This document shows, piece by piece, positions 52,861 to 62,609 of a stretch of 64,000 nucleotides of DNA. Under the pieces are notes generated by a model. It did not search any database. It was not told the origin of the DNA and was given only the letters and a program-made list of their open reading frames with translations. A program made the position numbers and the translations under genes. This DNA is from Hyphomicrobiales bacterium (lineage in GTDB: Bacteria > Pseudomonadota > Alphaproteobacteria > Rhizobiales > Rhizobiaceae), in NCBI GenBank assembly GCA_900467745.1, contig UBQW01000017.1, positions 1 through 64,000 of the forward strand, given 5' to 3'. The first letter of the stretch is position 1. The number at the start of each line of letters is the position of its first letter.

Positions 52861-55311
52861 TTACGCCTTGACCCTTTCCATCCCCGGATCATAAAGCGGC
52901 GTCAGCGACACCCTGCACGGCACCCGCACCCGCGCGACGTCGAGCTCATAGCTGCCCGACAGCACGAATTCCTCGCTCACACCTTCGGCGTTGCGCACAT
53001 AGCCATAGCCGATCGGCTTGCCCACGGTGTAGCCGAAGCCACCGCTCGAGAGCCAGCCGACGCGCTTGCCATCGCGGTAGATCGTCTCGCGGCCGAGCAG
53101 CACCACGTCGGGATCGTCAGGCACGAAGCAGGCGAGCATCTTCTTGACGCCCGATGCCAGCTGCCGCTCGATCGCCTCGCGGCCGCGAAACGGCGTGGTC
53201 TTCTTCGTCTTCACCGCCCAGCCGAGCCCGGCTTCGATCGGCGTATGGTCGGGCCCGATATCCGAGCCCCAGGCGCGATATCCCTTCTCCAGCCTGCAGC
53301 TTTCGATCGCGCGATAGCCGGCATTGACGAGATGCAGCGGAGCGCCTGCCGCCATCAGCGCGTCATAGACAGTGGTGGCGTATTCGATCGGCACATGCAG
53401 CTCGTAGCCGAGTTCGCCGACATAGGTGATGCGCAGCGCCCTGACCGGGCAGCCGGCGATGCCGATGGTTTTCACGCGGCCGAAGGGGAAGGCGGCGTTG
53501 GAGACGTCGCTGCTTGTCACCTTTTCCAGCACCGCCCGCGCATTCGGCCCCATCAGCGCCAAGACCGAATAGGCCGAGGTCACGTCGACCAGCTCGGCAT
53601 GCAGGTCGTCAGGAATATTGCGGGCTATCCAGTCGAAGTCGTGGGTTGCGAAACCGGTGCCGGTGACGATGTAATACTCGTCCTCGGCGATGCGGGCGCA
53701 GGTAAGGTCACACTCGATGCCGCCCTTGTCGTTCAGCATCTGCGTGTAGACGAGCGAGCCCACCGGCTTGGCTACGTCGTTGGCAGCGATCCAGGAGAGG
53801 GCGCTCTCCGCGTCGCGGCCCTTCAGCATGAACTTGGCAAACGAGGTCTGGTCGAAGATCACCGCCGCCTCGCGCACCGCCCTGTGCTCGCGGCCCACCG
53901 CTTCGAACCAGTTCTGCCTCTCGTAGCTGTAGACGTCCTTCGGCTCCTCGTTGGCGAAGAGATCAGCGAACCAGTTCGGTCGCTCCCAGCCGAGCTTCTC
54001 GCCGAAGCACGCGCCCTGCGCCTTCAGCCGATCGTAGAGTGGCGATTTGCGGCACGGGCGGCCGCTGGAATATTCCTCGAAGGGGAAGGCCAGCGTGTAG
54101 TGCTTGCCATAGGCCTCCAGCGTGCGGGTTCGCACCCAGTCGGTGTCGAAATGCGGGCGGCCGAAGCGGCGGATATCGACCGGCCAGAGATCGTAGGGCG
54201 GCTCGCCCTTGGAGACCCATTCCGCCAGCGCCATCCCCGCGCCGCCGGCCGATGCGATGCCGAAGGCGTTGAAGCCGGCGCCGACGAAGAAGTTCTTGAG
54301 CTCCGGCGCTTCGCCGAGAATGAAATTGCCGTCGGGCGTAAAGCTCTCCGGCCCGTTCAACAGCTGCTTGACGCCGACATTCTCGAGATCAGGCACGCGG
54401 CCGAGCGCCTGCTCCATGATCTGCTCGAAATGGTCGAAATTGCTGTCGAGCAGCGTGTAGTGGAAGCCATCGGGGATGCCCGACGTCGCCCAGGGGATCG
54501 GATTCGGCTCGTAGCCGCCCATGACGATGCCGCCAACCTCTTCCTTGTAATAGGTCAGCCGGTCGGGATCGCGCAGCGTCGGCAGGTTGGAGGGCACGCC
54601 GAAGGATTCGGTGATGATATACTGGTGCTCGACGGAGACCAGCGGCACGTTGACGCCGAAGCGCGCCGCGAAATTGCGCGTCCATTGCCCGGCGCAGACG
54701 ACGACGCGCTCGCATTCGATGCGGCCCTGCTCGGTGATGACGGCGCGGATGCGGCCCTTGTCGATCTCGAGATCGATCACTTCAGTATCCTCGAAGATCG
54801 AGACGCCCGCCATGCGCGCGCCTTTGGCCAGCGCCTGCGTGATGTCGGAGGGATTGGCCTGGCCGTCGGTCGGGAGATAGGCGGCGCCGATCAGGTCGTC
54901 TGTTGTCATCAGCGGCCAGAGGTCGAAGGCTTCCTGCGGCGTCAGAAGCTGCATGTCGAGCCCGAAGGATTGCGCGGTGGTCGCCTGCCGCTTCACCTCG
55001 GTCCAGCGTTCCTCGTTGCAGGCAAGCCGCAGGCCGCCATTCATCTTCCAACCGGTGCCGAGCCCGGTCTCGGCCTCCAACCGCTTGTAGAGATCGACGG
55101 AGTAGCCGAGCAGCTGGGTGATGTTGGCGCTGGTGCGCAACTGGCCGACAAGGCCGGCGGCATGGAAGGTGGTGCCCGAGGTCAGCTTCTTGCGTTCCAA
55201 CAGCACGGTATCGGTCAAGCCGAGCTTGCCGAGATGATAGGCCGTCGAGCAGCCGATGATGCCGCCGCCGATGACGACAACCTTGGCGGTCCTGGGCAAT
55301 TCCTTCGTCAT
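52861..55311 (-). CDS. FAD-dependent oxidoreductase with GcvT domain (dimethylglycine/sarcosine dehydrogenase-like)
   Basis: An 816-residue enzyme. The N-terminal DAO domain has the FAD loop V-V-I-G-G-G-I-I-G-C at 12-21, a histidine region T-T-F-H-A-A-G-L-V that often holds covalent FAD, and an FAO_M linker. The second half is a folate-binding GcvT domain with C-terminal barrel (G-Y-R-A-W-G-S-D-I-G-P-D-H-T-P). Such enzymes demethylate dimethylglycine, sarcosine or related N-methyl amines and pass the methyl group to tetrahydrofolate. The exact substrate is uncertain. It starts 1 base after the stop of the kinase gene. Confidence 0.9.
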   Translation of the reverse strand: MTKELPRTAKVVVIGGGIIGCSTAYHLGKLGLTDTVLLERKKLTSGTTFHAAGLVGQLRTSANITQLLGYSVDLYKRLEAETGLGTGWKMNGGLRLACNEERWTEVKRQATTAQSFGLDMQLLTPQEAFDLWPLMTTDDLIGAAYLPTDGQANPSDITQALAKGARMAGVSIFEDTEVIDLEIDKGRIRAVITEQGRIECERVVVCAGQWTRNFAARFGVNVPLVSVEHQYIITESFGVPSNLPTLRDPDRLTYYKEEVGGIVMGGYEPNPIPWATSGIPDGFHYTLLDSNFDHFEQIMEQALGRVPDLENVGVKQLLNGPESFTPDGNFILGEAPELKNFFVGAGFNAFGIASAGGAGMALAEWVSKGEPPYDLWPVDIRRFGRPHFDTDWVRTRTLEAYGKHYTLAFPFEEYSSGRPCRKSPLYDRLKAQGACFGEKLGWERPNWFADLFANEEPKDVYSYERQNWFEAVGREHRAVREAAVIFDQTSFAKFMLKGRDAESALSWIAANDVAKPVGSLVYTQMLNDKGGIECDLTCARIAEDEYYIVTGTGFATHDFDWIARNIPDDLHAELVDVTSAYSVLALMGPNARAVLEKVTSSDVSNAAFPFGRVKTIGIAGCPVRALRITYVGELGYELHVPIEYATTVYDALMAAGAPLHLVNAGYRAIESCRLEKGYRAWGSDIGPDHTPIEAGLGWAVKTKKTTPFRGREAIERQLASGVKKMLACFVPDDPDVVLLGRETIYRDGKRVGWLSSGGFGYTVGKPIGYGYVRNAEGVSEEFVLSGSYELDVARVRVPCRVSLTPLYDPGMERVKA

Positions 55312-55312
55312 G

Positions 55313-56182
55313 TCATTGATCCTGTTCGGCATAGGCGCGCTCGAAGCGCGCGCGGTTTTCGGCGGTATAGGCGGCGTAGTCGAAGTCGATGGTAGAATGG
55401 ATTTCCGACACCATGCTCCACAGCATCTCGCGCAAGAGAGAGGCGCATTTCATCGCCCGGTAGCGCCGCCAGAGATCCGGTTTCAGCGGCGCCTGGTAAT
55501 AGGCCTCGAGCATCGCCCGCTCAGCCTGTTCGGAAAACTCGTTGTTGGAGGCGAGCCCGCCGAGATCGAACAGCGGCGTGTTGAAGCCGGCATAATCCCA
55601 GTCGATCAGCCAGAGCCTTTTGCCGTCGTCGAGAAAATTGGCCGCCAGCATGTCGTTGTGGCCGAAGGCGATCTCGAAAGGCCCGGCCGCCTGCTCCAGC
55701 CGCTCCGCCTTGATCAGAAGATCGGAAAATAGCGCGCTATAAGTGCTGCCGGCGGCATCGAGCGTCGCGATATAGTCGCGCACCACGTGAAACACCCAGA
55801 AGATCGTGGCCGTGCCGCGAAATTCGCGTGCGATATCGTGATGGCAGGCACGCACCAGCGGGATCACGCGCTCCAGCGTCCCGGCGTCGCGCAGATCCTC
55901 CGGCGTCAGCGCTTTTGACTCGATGTAGTCGAGCACCAGCACGCCCGGCGCATGATGGATCACTGCGGGCGAGAGCCCGGCCGCATGCGCCGCCTTGCTC
56001 GCCGCCAGTTCGTTCGATCGGCTGATATGATGGACGGGGATATCGTCGCCCAGCCGCACGACCCGCTTCAGCGTGCCGTCGCGGACCAGATAGTTGCGGT
56101 TGGTGATGCCTCCCGTGATCGCCGAGATATCGATCGGACCATTCCATATGCCAAGCGCATGTATACGGTCTTCAGGCGTCAC
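55313..56182 (-). CDS. Choline/ethanolamine-kinase-like phosphotransferase
   Basis: A 289-residue APH-fold kinase. The Brenner motif H-N-D-M-L-A-A-N lies at 175-182 and the metal-binding L-I-D-W-D-Y-A-G follows. N-terminal segments I-T-G-G-I-T-N-R-N-Y-L-V are as in LicA/choline kinases. Choline, ethanolamine or an amino alcohol is the likely phosphate acceptor. It is directly upstream of and coupled to the dehydrogenase gene, suggesting a shared methylamine or choline-derived substrate. Confidence 0.85.
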   Translation of the reverse strand: MTPEDRIHALGIWNGPIDISAITGGITNRNYLVRDGTLKRVVRLGDDIPVHHISRSNELAASKAAHAAGLSPAVIHHAPGVLVLDYIESKALTPEDLRDAGTLERVIPLVRACHHDIAREFRGTATIFWVFHVVRDYIATLDAAGSTYSALFSDLLIKAERLEQAAGPFEIAFGHNDMLAANFLDDGKRLWLIDWDYAGFNTPLFDLGGLASNNEFSEQAERAMLEAYYQAPLKPDLWRRYRAMKCASLLREMLWSMVSEIHSTIDFDYAAYTAENRARFERAYAEQDQ

Positions 56183-56259
56183 GCTGTCCCCCTCGCGGCC
56201 TATCCTATTGAAATCTTGGCTAGAGCGGGCTGTGCTGTCAAGCGGGGTAAATGGCCGGG

Positions 56260-57339
<1,080 letters not shown>

Positions 57340-57361
57340 CTCTTGGTTCCTTGTCTGTCCG

Positions 57362-58435
57362 TTACCGGGTTCTTGCGCGCCAGTCGGCGTATTTCGGGCT
57401 GTCGGGTCCGACGGGCAGGGCGATGTCCTGGCCGCTGTCCGACGATTGATAGATGGCGGTGACGAGCTCCAGCGCCCGCCGCGCATCCTGGGTGCTGACG
57501 GGCAGCGGGCCATTGCCTTCCAGATGGGCGTGGAAATGCGCCATCTGCGTGGTGAAGCGCGGCGCCACCGGCTGCCAGTCGCCGATCACGGCGTCGATCC
57601 GGCGCTGCACCTCGTCATTGGCGGCAAGGATCGTCCATGGGTCCTTGCCGGGCGAATAGGCCTCGTGGTTGCTCTCGAAGGTGACGTTCTCGAAATGCAG
57701 CCTGAGCCGGCTGATTTCCTGCTGCGAGCCGAGCGTGCAGGAGAGCGAGACGAAGGCGCCGTTTTCCATTTGCAGGCTCGCCGAGGCGCAGTCCTCGACC
57801 TCGATGTCGTTGACGCGGGTCGCGACACGGCCGAAGACCCGTGTCGCCGGCCCCATCAGGTGCAGCAGCATGTCGTGCAGGTGCAGCGCATGCGTCACCA
57901 GCACGCCGCCGAGCTCGGTTGCCCACTTGCCGCGCCAGGGAACGGCGTAATAGGCAGGCGTGCGCAGCCAGAAGGTCTCGACCGAGCCCATATAGGTCTT
58001 GCCCGCGATCCCCGCCTCGATGATCCGCTTCGCCTTCTCGACGCCGTCGCCGTAGCGATACTGGAAGATCGGCATCAGCACGCCCTTGGCGGTCTTCTCG
58101 ACGCGCATGATCTCGTCGACGCCCGCGAGAGACCCGGTAAGCGGCTTTTCGCAGATCACGTGCTTGCCCGCCTGAAGGGCCGCCACCACCTGCTCGAGAT
58201 GGATGCCGGGCGGCGTGCAGATGTCGACGATGTCGATGCTCTCGTCGGCAAGAACCTCGGCAAACGACGTGGTGCGTCCGGCGATCCCGAACTCGTCGGC
58301 CACCTCGGCAAGCCTGGCTTCGTTGAGGTCGCAGAGAACGGCCACCTCGAACTTGTCGGGGTGCGGCAGGTAGCCCTCGACGATATGCGAGCGGCCGATG
58401 CCGCAGCCGATGATCGCAACTCTCTTTATGCTCAT
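57362..58435 (-). CDS. Gfo/Idh/MocA family oxidoreductase (first copy)
   Basis: A 357-residue NAD(P)-dependent sugar dehydrogenase. The N-terminal Rossmann loop is I-I-G-C-G-I-G-R-S-H. The conserved C-E-K-P-L-T-G motif carries the catalytic lysine. The C-terminal beta-sheet domain includes L-G-G-V-L-V-T-H-A-L-H-L-H-D with the H-x3-D-like site. It is embedded in the sugar ABC operon between permease and ATPase genes, so it probably acts on the imported sugar. Confidence 0.93.
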   Translation of the reverse strand: MSIKRVAIIGCGIGRSHIVEGYLPHPDKFEVAVLCDLNEARLAEVADEFGIAGRTTSFAEVLADESIDIVDICTPPGIHLEQVVAALQAGKHVICEKPLTGSLAGVDEIMRVEKTAKGVLMPIFQYRYGDGVEKAKRIIEAGIAGKTYMGSVETFWLRTPAYYAVPWRGKWATELGGVLVTHALHLHDMLLHLMGPATRVFGRVATRVNDIEVEDCASASLQMENGAFVSLSCTLGSQQEISRLRLHFENVTFESNHEAYSPGKDPWTILAANDEVQRRIDAVIGDWQPVAPRFTTQMAHFHAHLEGNGPLPVSTQDARRALELVTAIYQSSDSGQDIALPVGPDSPKYADWRARTR

Positions 58436-58472
58436 GGGGTAGGTCTCTTTGGCATGTTCATTGCGGCCGGTC

Positions 58473-59357
58473 TCAACGCTTCATGCCCGTCGTGGCGATG
58501 CCGTCGATCAAGAGCCGCTGGAAGAACAGGAAGAAGAAGAACACCGGAACCAGCGTCAGCGTCGACATGGCGAACAGCCCGCCCCAGTCCGATGTGCTGC
58601 TGGAATCGACGAAGGTACGCAGCCCGAGCTGGATCGTGTAGGTGTCCATGTCGTTGAGGTAGATCAGCGGCCCGAAGAAGTCGTCCCAGGTCCAGATGAA
58701 GGAGAAGATCGCCGCCGTCGCCAGCACCGGCAGCGAGAGCGGCAGCATGATCTTCCAGTAGATTCGCCAGGCGCTGCAGCCATCCATCATCGCCGCCTCG
58801 TCGAGCTCGCGCGGGATGCCGCGGAAGAACTGCACCATGAGGAAAATGAAGAAGGCGTCGCTGGCGAGAAACTTCGGCACGACCAGCGGCAGGATGGTGT
58901 TCACCCAGCCGAGGTTGAGAAACAGCACATATTGCGGGATCAGCGTCACGTGATAGGGGATCATCAGCGTGCCGAGCATGATCGCGAACCAAAAATTCCG
59001 CCCGGCAAAGCGCAGCCGCGCGAAGGCGTAAGCCGCCAGCGAACAGGCCACCACATTGCCGGTCACCGTCAGAAGCGAAATCACCAGCGAGTTCCAGAAG
59101 AACCGCCCGAAGGTGATGTCGAGCCCGCTCCAGCCGCGCACATAGGATGTGAAATCGATCGACGACGGGATGAGCGAGGTGGACGAGAAGATCTCGTTTT
59201 CCGGCCGTACCGAGGCCGACACCATCCACAAGAGCGGATAGAGCATCAGCAGTGAGGCCATGATCAGCAGCGTGTGAACGACGATCGAGGCCGGCAGGCT
59301 GCGCTTGGTGATGTCGGATGGCGGCGCGGCGACCGCGGATGTGATCCCGTTAGTCAT
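58473..59357 (-). CDS. Sugar ABC transporter permease, second subunit
   Basis: A 294-residue CUT1 inner-membrane subunit with six helices. The EAA loop reads E-L-D-E-A-A-M-M-D-G-C-S and is followed by L-P-L-S-L-P-V-L-A. The C-terminus ends G-I-A-T-T-G-M-K-R, as usual for MalG-like permeases. The start overlaps the stop of the first permease gene by 8 bases. Confidence 0.95.
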   Translation of the reverse strand: MTNGITSAVAAPPSDITKRSLPASIVVHTLLIMASLLMLYPLLWMVSASVRPENEIFSSTSLIPSSIDFTSYVRGWSGLDITFGRFFWNSLVISLLTVTGNVVACSLAAYAFARLRFAGRNFWFAIMLGTLMIPYHVTLIPQYVLFLNLGWVNTILPLVVPKFLASDAFFIFLMVQFFRGIPRELDEAAMMDGCSAWRIYWKIMLPLSLPVLATAAIFSFIWTWDDFFGPLIYLNDMDTYTIQLGLRTFVDSSSTSDWGGLFAMSTLTLVPVFFFFLFFQRLLIDGIATTGMKR

Positions 59358-60321
59358 CGTAATGCACCCAGTAGCGTGAGGACAGGAACGAGAAGGCGGT
59401 GAACACGGCGATGATCAGCACCAGGATCCATGCAAGAGCGGACGCGTAGCCCATGCGGAAGTTCCCGAACGCCTCCTGATAGAGATAGAGCGTGTAGAAC
59501 AGCGTCGAATTGATCGGCCCGCCCGACCCGCCGGAGATGATGAAGGCGGGCGTGAACGCCTTGAAGGCATCGATCGTCTGCACCACGGCGTTGAAGAAGA
59601 TGACGGGCGTCAGCAGTGGCAGGGTGATCTTGTAGAACTGCCGGAACTTCGACGCCCCGTCGAGGCTGGCCGCCTCATACATGTCGGTCGGAATCTGTCT
59701 CAATCCGGCAAGGAAGATGATCATCGGCGAGCCGAACTGCCAGACGCTGAGCGCTACAAGCGTGTAGATCGAGTAGCTCGGATGCGAGATCCAGCTCGGT
59801 CCCTGGATGCCGATGTGCGAGAGCGCCGCGTTGACCAGGCCGTCACCGGCAAAGAGCTGCCGCCACAGAACTGCGATCGCCACGCTGCCGCCAAGCAGCG
59901 ATGGGAGATAGAAGACGGCGCGGTAGAAAGTCAGCCCCCGCACCCCCTTGTTAAGCGCCATCGCCACCAGAAGCGCGAAGATCAGCTTGAACGGCACCGA
60001 CAGCACCACATAGGTCAGCGTCACCTTCATCGCCGCCGCGAACTTCGGGTCCGCGGTGGTGATGCGCACATAGTTCGCCGCCCCCACCCATTCCGGCGAG
60101 CGGATCATGTCGAAATCCGTGAACGACAGGTAGAGCGACACCAGCGCCGGCCCGAGCGTCAGCCCCAGGAAGCCGAGCAGCCATGGAAGAAGAAAGAGAT
60201 ATCCCGGTCCGTTGGCGGCAAGGAGGCGTCGCCAACGGCTGTCGGCGACCACTCCCTGATACTGCTCCGCCGTCGCGGCCCGGTCAGCCGTCGCGCGCAT
60301 CGCATTGCTCATGTCGGTCAA
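59350..60321 (-). CDS. Sugar ABC transporter permease, first subunit
   Basis: A 323-residue MalF-like permease with six helices after a cytoplasmic N-terminal stretch. The EAA loop is M-Y-E-A-A-S-L-D-G-A-S-K-F-R-Q-F-Y-K-I-T-L-P. Two ATG choices, 60321 and 60312, are possible; the first overlaps the binding-protein stop in an ATGA. Confidence 0.95.
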   Translation of the reverse strand: MTDMSNAMRATADRAATAEQYQGVVADSRWRRLLAANGPGYLFLLPWLLGFLGLTLGPALVSLYLSFTDFDMIRSPEWVGAANYVRITTADPKFAAAMKVTLTYVVLSVPFKLIFALLVAMALNKGVRGLTFYRAVFYLPSLLGGSVAIAVLWRQLFAGDGLVNAALSHIGIQGPSWISHPSYSIYTLVALSVWQFGSPMIIFLAGLRQIPTDMYEAASLDGASKFRQFYKITLPLLTPVIFFNAVVQTIDAFKAFTPAFIISGGSGGPINSTLFYTLYLYQEAFGNFRMGYASALAWILVLIIAVFTAFSFLSSRYWVHYDD

Positions 60322-61604
60322 CCCCGCGCGAGAAGGCGCGTGATCTCGTCGACAAGCTGTTTGCCGGCATCGGCTGGCGTGACCTGACCGAAGGCGACCT
60401 GCTCGGCAAGCTGGCGCAGAACGGTCTGGCCTTCGCCGGCGCCTGAAGGAGGCGGCGGCGGCAACGGCCCGGCGAGATCGCCGAGATTGGCCACATAGTT
60501 CAGCGGGATCTTGCCGACATCGTCGAGCATGCCGGCCACGACATCACGCATCGCCTTGGATTCCGGGATACCGCGCTCGACATCGAGTACCTTGGCGGCT
60601 TCAGGATCCTTAACGAAGAAGTTGACGTAGTCGACGGCCTGTTCGAGCGCCTTGGACTGCGCCGAGACCGAGAAGAACATCGACGGCTTGCGGTAGTGGC
60701 CGCCCTTCGAATCCGCCTTGATCAGCGGGTAGTTGTTGAGCGTCAGCTTGTCCTTGACCACGGCCTGGAAGCCGACGAACTGGTTGCTGTGCGCATAGTC
60801 GATCGCGGCCTTGCCGAGCGTCAGCGGCGCGGTGTCGATCGTGTCCTTGTAGAGCGCCTGCACATCGGGCGGCACGCAGGCTTGCGCCTCGCGGAACTTG
60901 GCCCACATGTCGAACCACTCGGATGCATCGTCGGCACCGAAGGCGATCTTCGAATCCGCCGTGTAGAGCGCCTTGCCGCGCTGGCGCACGTAGTTTTCGA
61001 ACAGCGGTTCCGCGCCGCTGCCGTCGGCAAAGCCGAAGAAGCCCTTGCGCTTGCCCGCCTTGGTGATCTCGGCGCCCATCTTGCCGAGTTCCTCCCAGGT
61101 CGTCTTGTTGGTGGGCATCTCGACGCCGGCTTCCTGCAGCGCCACCGTGTTGACGACGGTTGCCGCCGAGTTTGCGCCGAGGCTGACGCCATAGAGATGG
61201 CCGTCGACCTTGCCGCCCTCGATCTGCGCCGGATCGAAATCGTCGAGGTTGAGCTTCGACGGCATGTAGGATTCAAGCGGGGCGAGCGCGCCGCGCCGCG
61301 CATACTCGACGATATAGCGGTAATCCATCTGGATCACGTCGGGCGCGTTGCGGCCGGCGACCTGGGTCGCCAGGCGCGGCCAGTAATCGCTCCAGCCCAG
61401 GAACTCGCCTGTTATCGACGTGCCTGAATTCTTGGCCTTGTAGAGATCCGATACCTTGTTGGTGCGGTCGGCGCGCGGTTGCGAACCCCACCACAAGAGC
61501 CGCAGCCGGGCATCGGCGGCAAAAGCCCCGGGACCAAGTGCGGACAGCGAAAGAAGCGTGGCTCCTCCCGCAACGAAATTGCGTCTGCTCACACGAAACG
61601 TCAT
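60318..61604 (-). CDS. Sugar ABC transporter substrate-binding protein
   Basis: A 428-residue periplasmic binding protein of the CUT1 class. The N-terminus M-T-F-R-V-S-R-R-N-F-V-A-G-G is a twin-arginine (Tat) signal with the S-R-R-N-F-V core at residues 6-11, and cleavage is likely after A-F-A-A. The mature domain starts L-R-L-L-W-W-G-S. Export by Tat suggests folding before export. It leads the five-gene operon and lies opposite tetR. The sugar cannot be read from sequence. Confidence 0.93.
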   Translation of the reverse strand: MTFRVSRRNFVAGGATLLSLSALGPGAFAADARLRLLWWGSQPRADRTNKVSDLYKAKNSGTSITGEFLGWSDYWPRLATQVAGRNAPDVIQMDYRYIVEYARRGALAPLESYMPSKLNLDDFDPAQIEGGKVDGHLYGVSLGANSAATVVNTVALQEAGVEMPTNKTTWEELGKMGAEITKAGKRKGFFGFADGSGAEPLFENYVRQRGKALYTADSKIAFGADDASEWFDMWAKFREAQACVPPDVQALYKDTIDTAPLTLGKAAIDYAHSNQFVGFQAVVKDKLTLNNYPLIKADSKGGHYRKPSMFFSVSAQSKALEQAVDYVNFFVKDPEAAKVLDVERGIPESKAMRDVVAGMLDDVGKIPLNYVANLGDLAGPLPPPPPSGAGEGQTVLRQLAEQVAFGQVTPADAGKQLVDEITRLLARG

Positions 61605-61666
61605 CTGTTTTTCCTCCTCCCTTGGGGAGCGCCTCCACACGCTCCCGGCTGGTTTCTCTTGCAACA

Positions 61667-61684
61667 AATAACTATTTGGTTACA
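61667..61684. promoter_or_regulatory. Putative TetR operator at the ABC operon promoter (site C)
   Basis: AATAAC-TATTTG-GTTACA matches site B in 14 of 18 positions. On the minus strand it begins at the last base of the -10 element (61689-61684), which is placed 17 bases after TTGACA (61712-61707). Binding here would block transcription of the ABC operon. Confidence 0.65.
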
Positions 61685-61712
61685 AGCTATGAAGAAGCAC
61701 CGGGACTGTCAA
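61684..61712 (-). promoter_or_regulatory. Promoter of the sugar ABC operon
   Basis: On the minus strand TTGACA (61712-61707), a 17-base spacer and TAGCTT (61689-61684) form a sigma-70-like promoter about 80 bases before the binding-protein start. Confidence 0.65.
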
Positions 61713-61747
61713 GCGACATGTGGCGGCGGGATCGTCAGGCTTGGTTT

Positions 61748-61776
61748 TTTACAATCTGTTCATAAACAACTATGAG
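61748..61776 (+). promoter_or_regulatory. Promoter of tetR
   Basis: TTTACA (61748-61753), a 17-base spacer and TATGAG (61771-61776) lie about 30 bases upstream of the tetR start codon. The operator at 61667-61684 lies well upstream, so direct autorepression through it is not expected. Confidence 0.55.
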
Positions 61777-61805
61777 CGCGAGGTTTAAAGGAAAGGGTAG
61801 TAGGG

Positions 61806-62474
61806 ATGGATGGCAGCGGAGAGAAGAAACCGGCCAAGCGGCGTTCGCAAGAGCGCGTTTTGCAGCGCGATCCCGAGCGAACGCGCGCCGCCATTCTCGA
61901 AGCCGCGACCCGGGAGTTCGCTGAAAACGGCATGGGCGGCGCCCGTGTCGATGCCATCGCCGAGCGTGCCGGCACCAACAAGCGCATGCTCTACCACTAC
62001 TTCGGCGACAAGGAGCAGCTCTATCTGCATGTGCTCGAGGAAGCCTATGTCGGCATCCGCACGGCCGAGCGCGAGCTGCATATCGGCGACCGCAGCCCGG
62101 AGGAGGGGATCGCAGAGCTCGCGCTCTTCACCTGGCGTTATTTCCTCAAGCATCCCGAATTCCTGAGCCTGCTCGGGACGGAGAACCTGCATCGCGCCCG
62201 CTGGCTGCGGCAGTCGGTGCGGCTGAAGGAGCTGCATTCGCATCTGATCGTCGAACTGACCGAGGTGCTCGATCGCGGCAAGAAGACGGGCGTCTTCATC
62301 GATGCCGCCGATCCGCTGAACGTCTATCTGACTATCGCCTCGCTCGGCTATTTCTACATTTCCAACCAGTACACGCTCTCGACCATCTTCGGCCGCGACC
62401 TCCAGGAGAAGGGCAATCTCGACGCTTGGGAACGCCATATCGTTCACGTCACGCTTGCCTCGATCAAAGCCTGA
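61806..62474 (+). CDS. TetR-family transcriptional regulator
   Basis: A 222-residue DNA-binding repressor. The N-terminal helix-turn-helix (about residues 24-68) reads A-I-L-E-A-A-T-R-E-F-A then T-N-K-R-M-L-Y-H-Y-F-G-D-K-E-Q-L-Y. The rest is the helical ligand and dimer domain of the TetR_C type seen in RutR-like regulators. The AAAGGAAAGGG site precedes the ATG. It lies between the ABC operon and the second Gfo/Idh gene, both with matching palindromes at their promoters. Confidence 0.92.
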   Translation: MDGSGEKKPAKRRSQERVLQRDPERTRAAILEAATREFAENGMGGARVDAIAERAGTNKRMLYHYFGDKEQLYLHVLEEAYVGIRTAERELHIGDRSPEEGIAELALFTWRYFLKHPEFLSLLGTENLHRARWLRQSVRLKELHSHLIVELTEVLDRGKKTGVFIDAADPLNVYLTIASLGYFYISNQYTLSTIFGRDLQEKGNLDAWERHIVHVTLASIKA

Positions 62475-62497
62475 TCGCTGAAATTTAGCCCCGGCTA

Positions 62498-62526
62498 TTG
62501 ACAGCGCCGCTTCTCTTCTGCCATCA
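62498..62526 (+). promoter_or_regulatory. Promoter of the second Gfo/Idh gene
   Basis: TTGACA (62498-62503) is a perfect -35 element. Seventeen bases later comes CCATCA, a poor -10. The operator palindrome starts immediately after. The distance to the start codon at 62610 is about 84 bases. Confidence 0.5.
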
Positions 62527-62544
62527 AGTAACTGTTTGGTTACT
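62527..62544. promoter_or_regulatory. Putative TetR operator, perfect palindrome (site B)
   Basis: AGTAAC-TGTTTG-GTTACT has perfectly complementary 6-base halves around a 6-base centre. It lies between tetR and the next dehydrogenase gene, directly behind a TTGACA-N17 promoter, the same geometry as site C. Confidence 0.65.
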
Positions 62545-62609
62545 GGCCGGGAGGAGGCGCGCGGCATCGCGCGTCCGGCATTGCAACACGGTTTTGCAGG
62601 GAGGCAGAC

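Noticed and set aside
53245..55395. Long open frame on the plus strand opposite the FAD oxidoreductase
   Set aside because: Low-complexity Arg/Ala/Gly/His sequence without domains; the minus-strand enzyme has FAD and GcvT motifs along its entire length.
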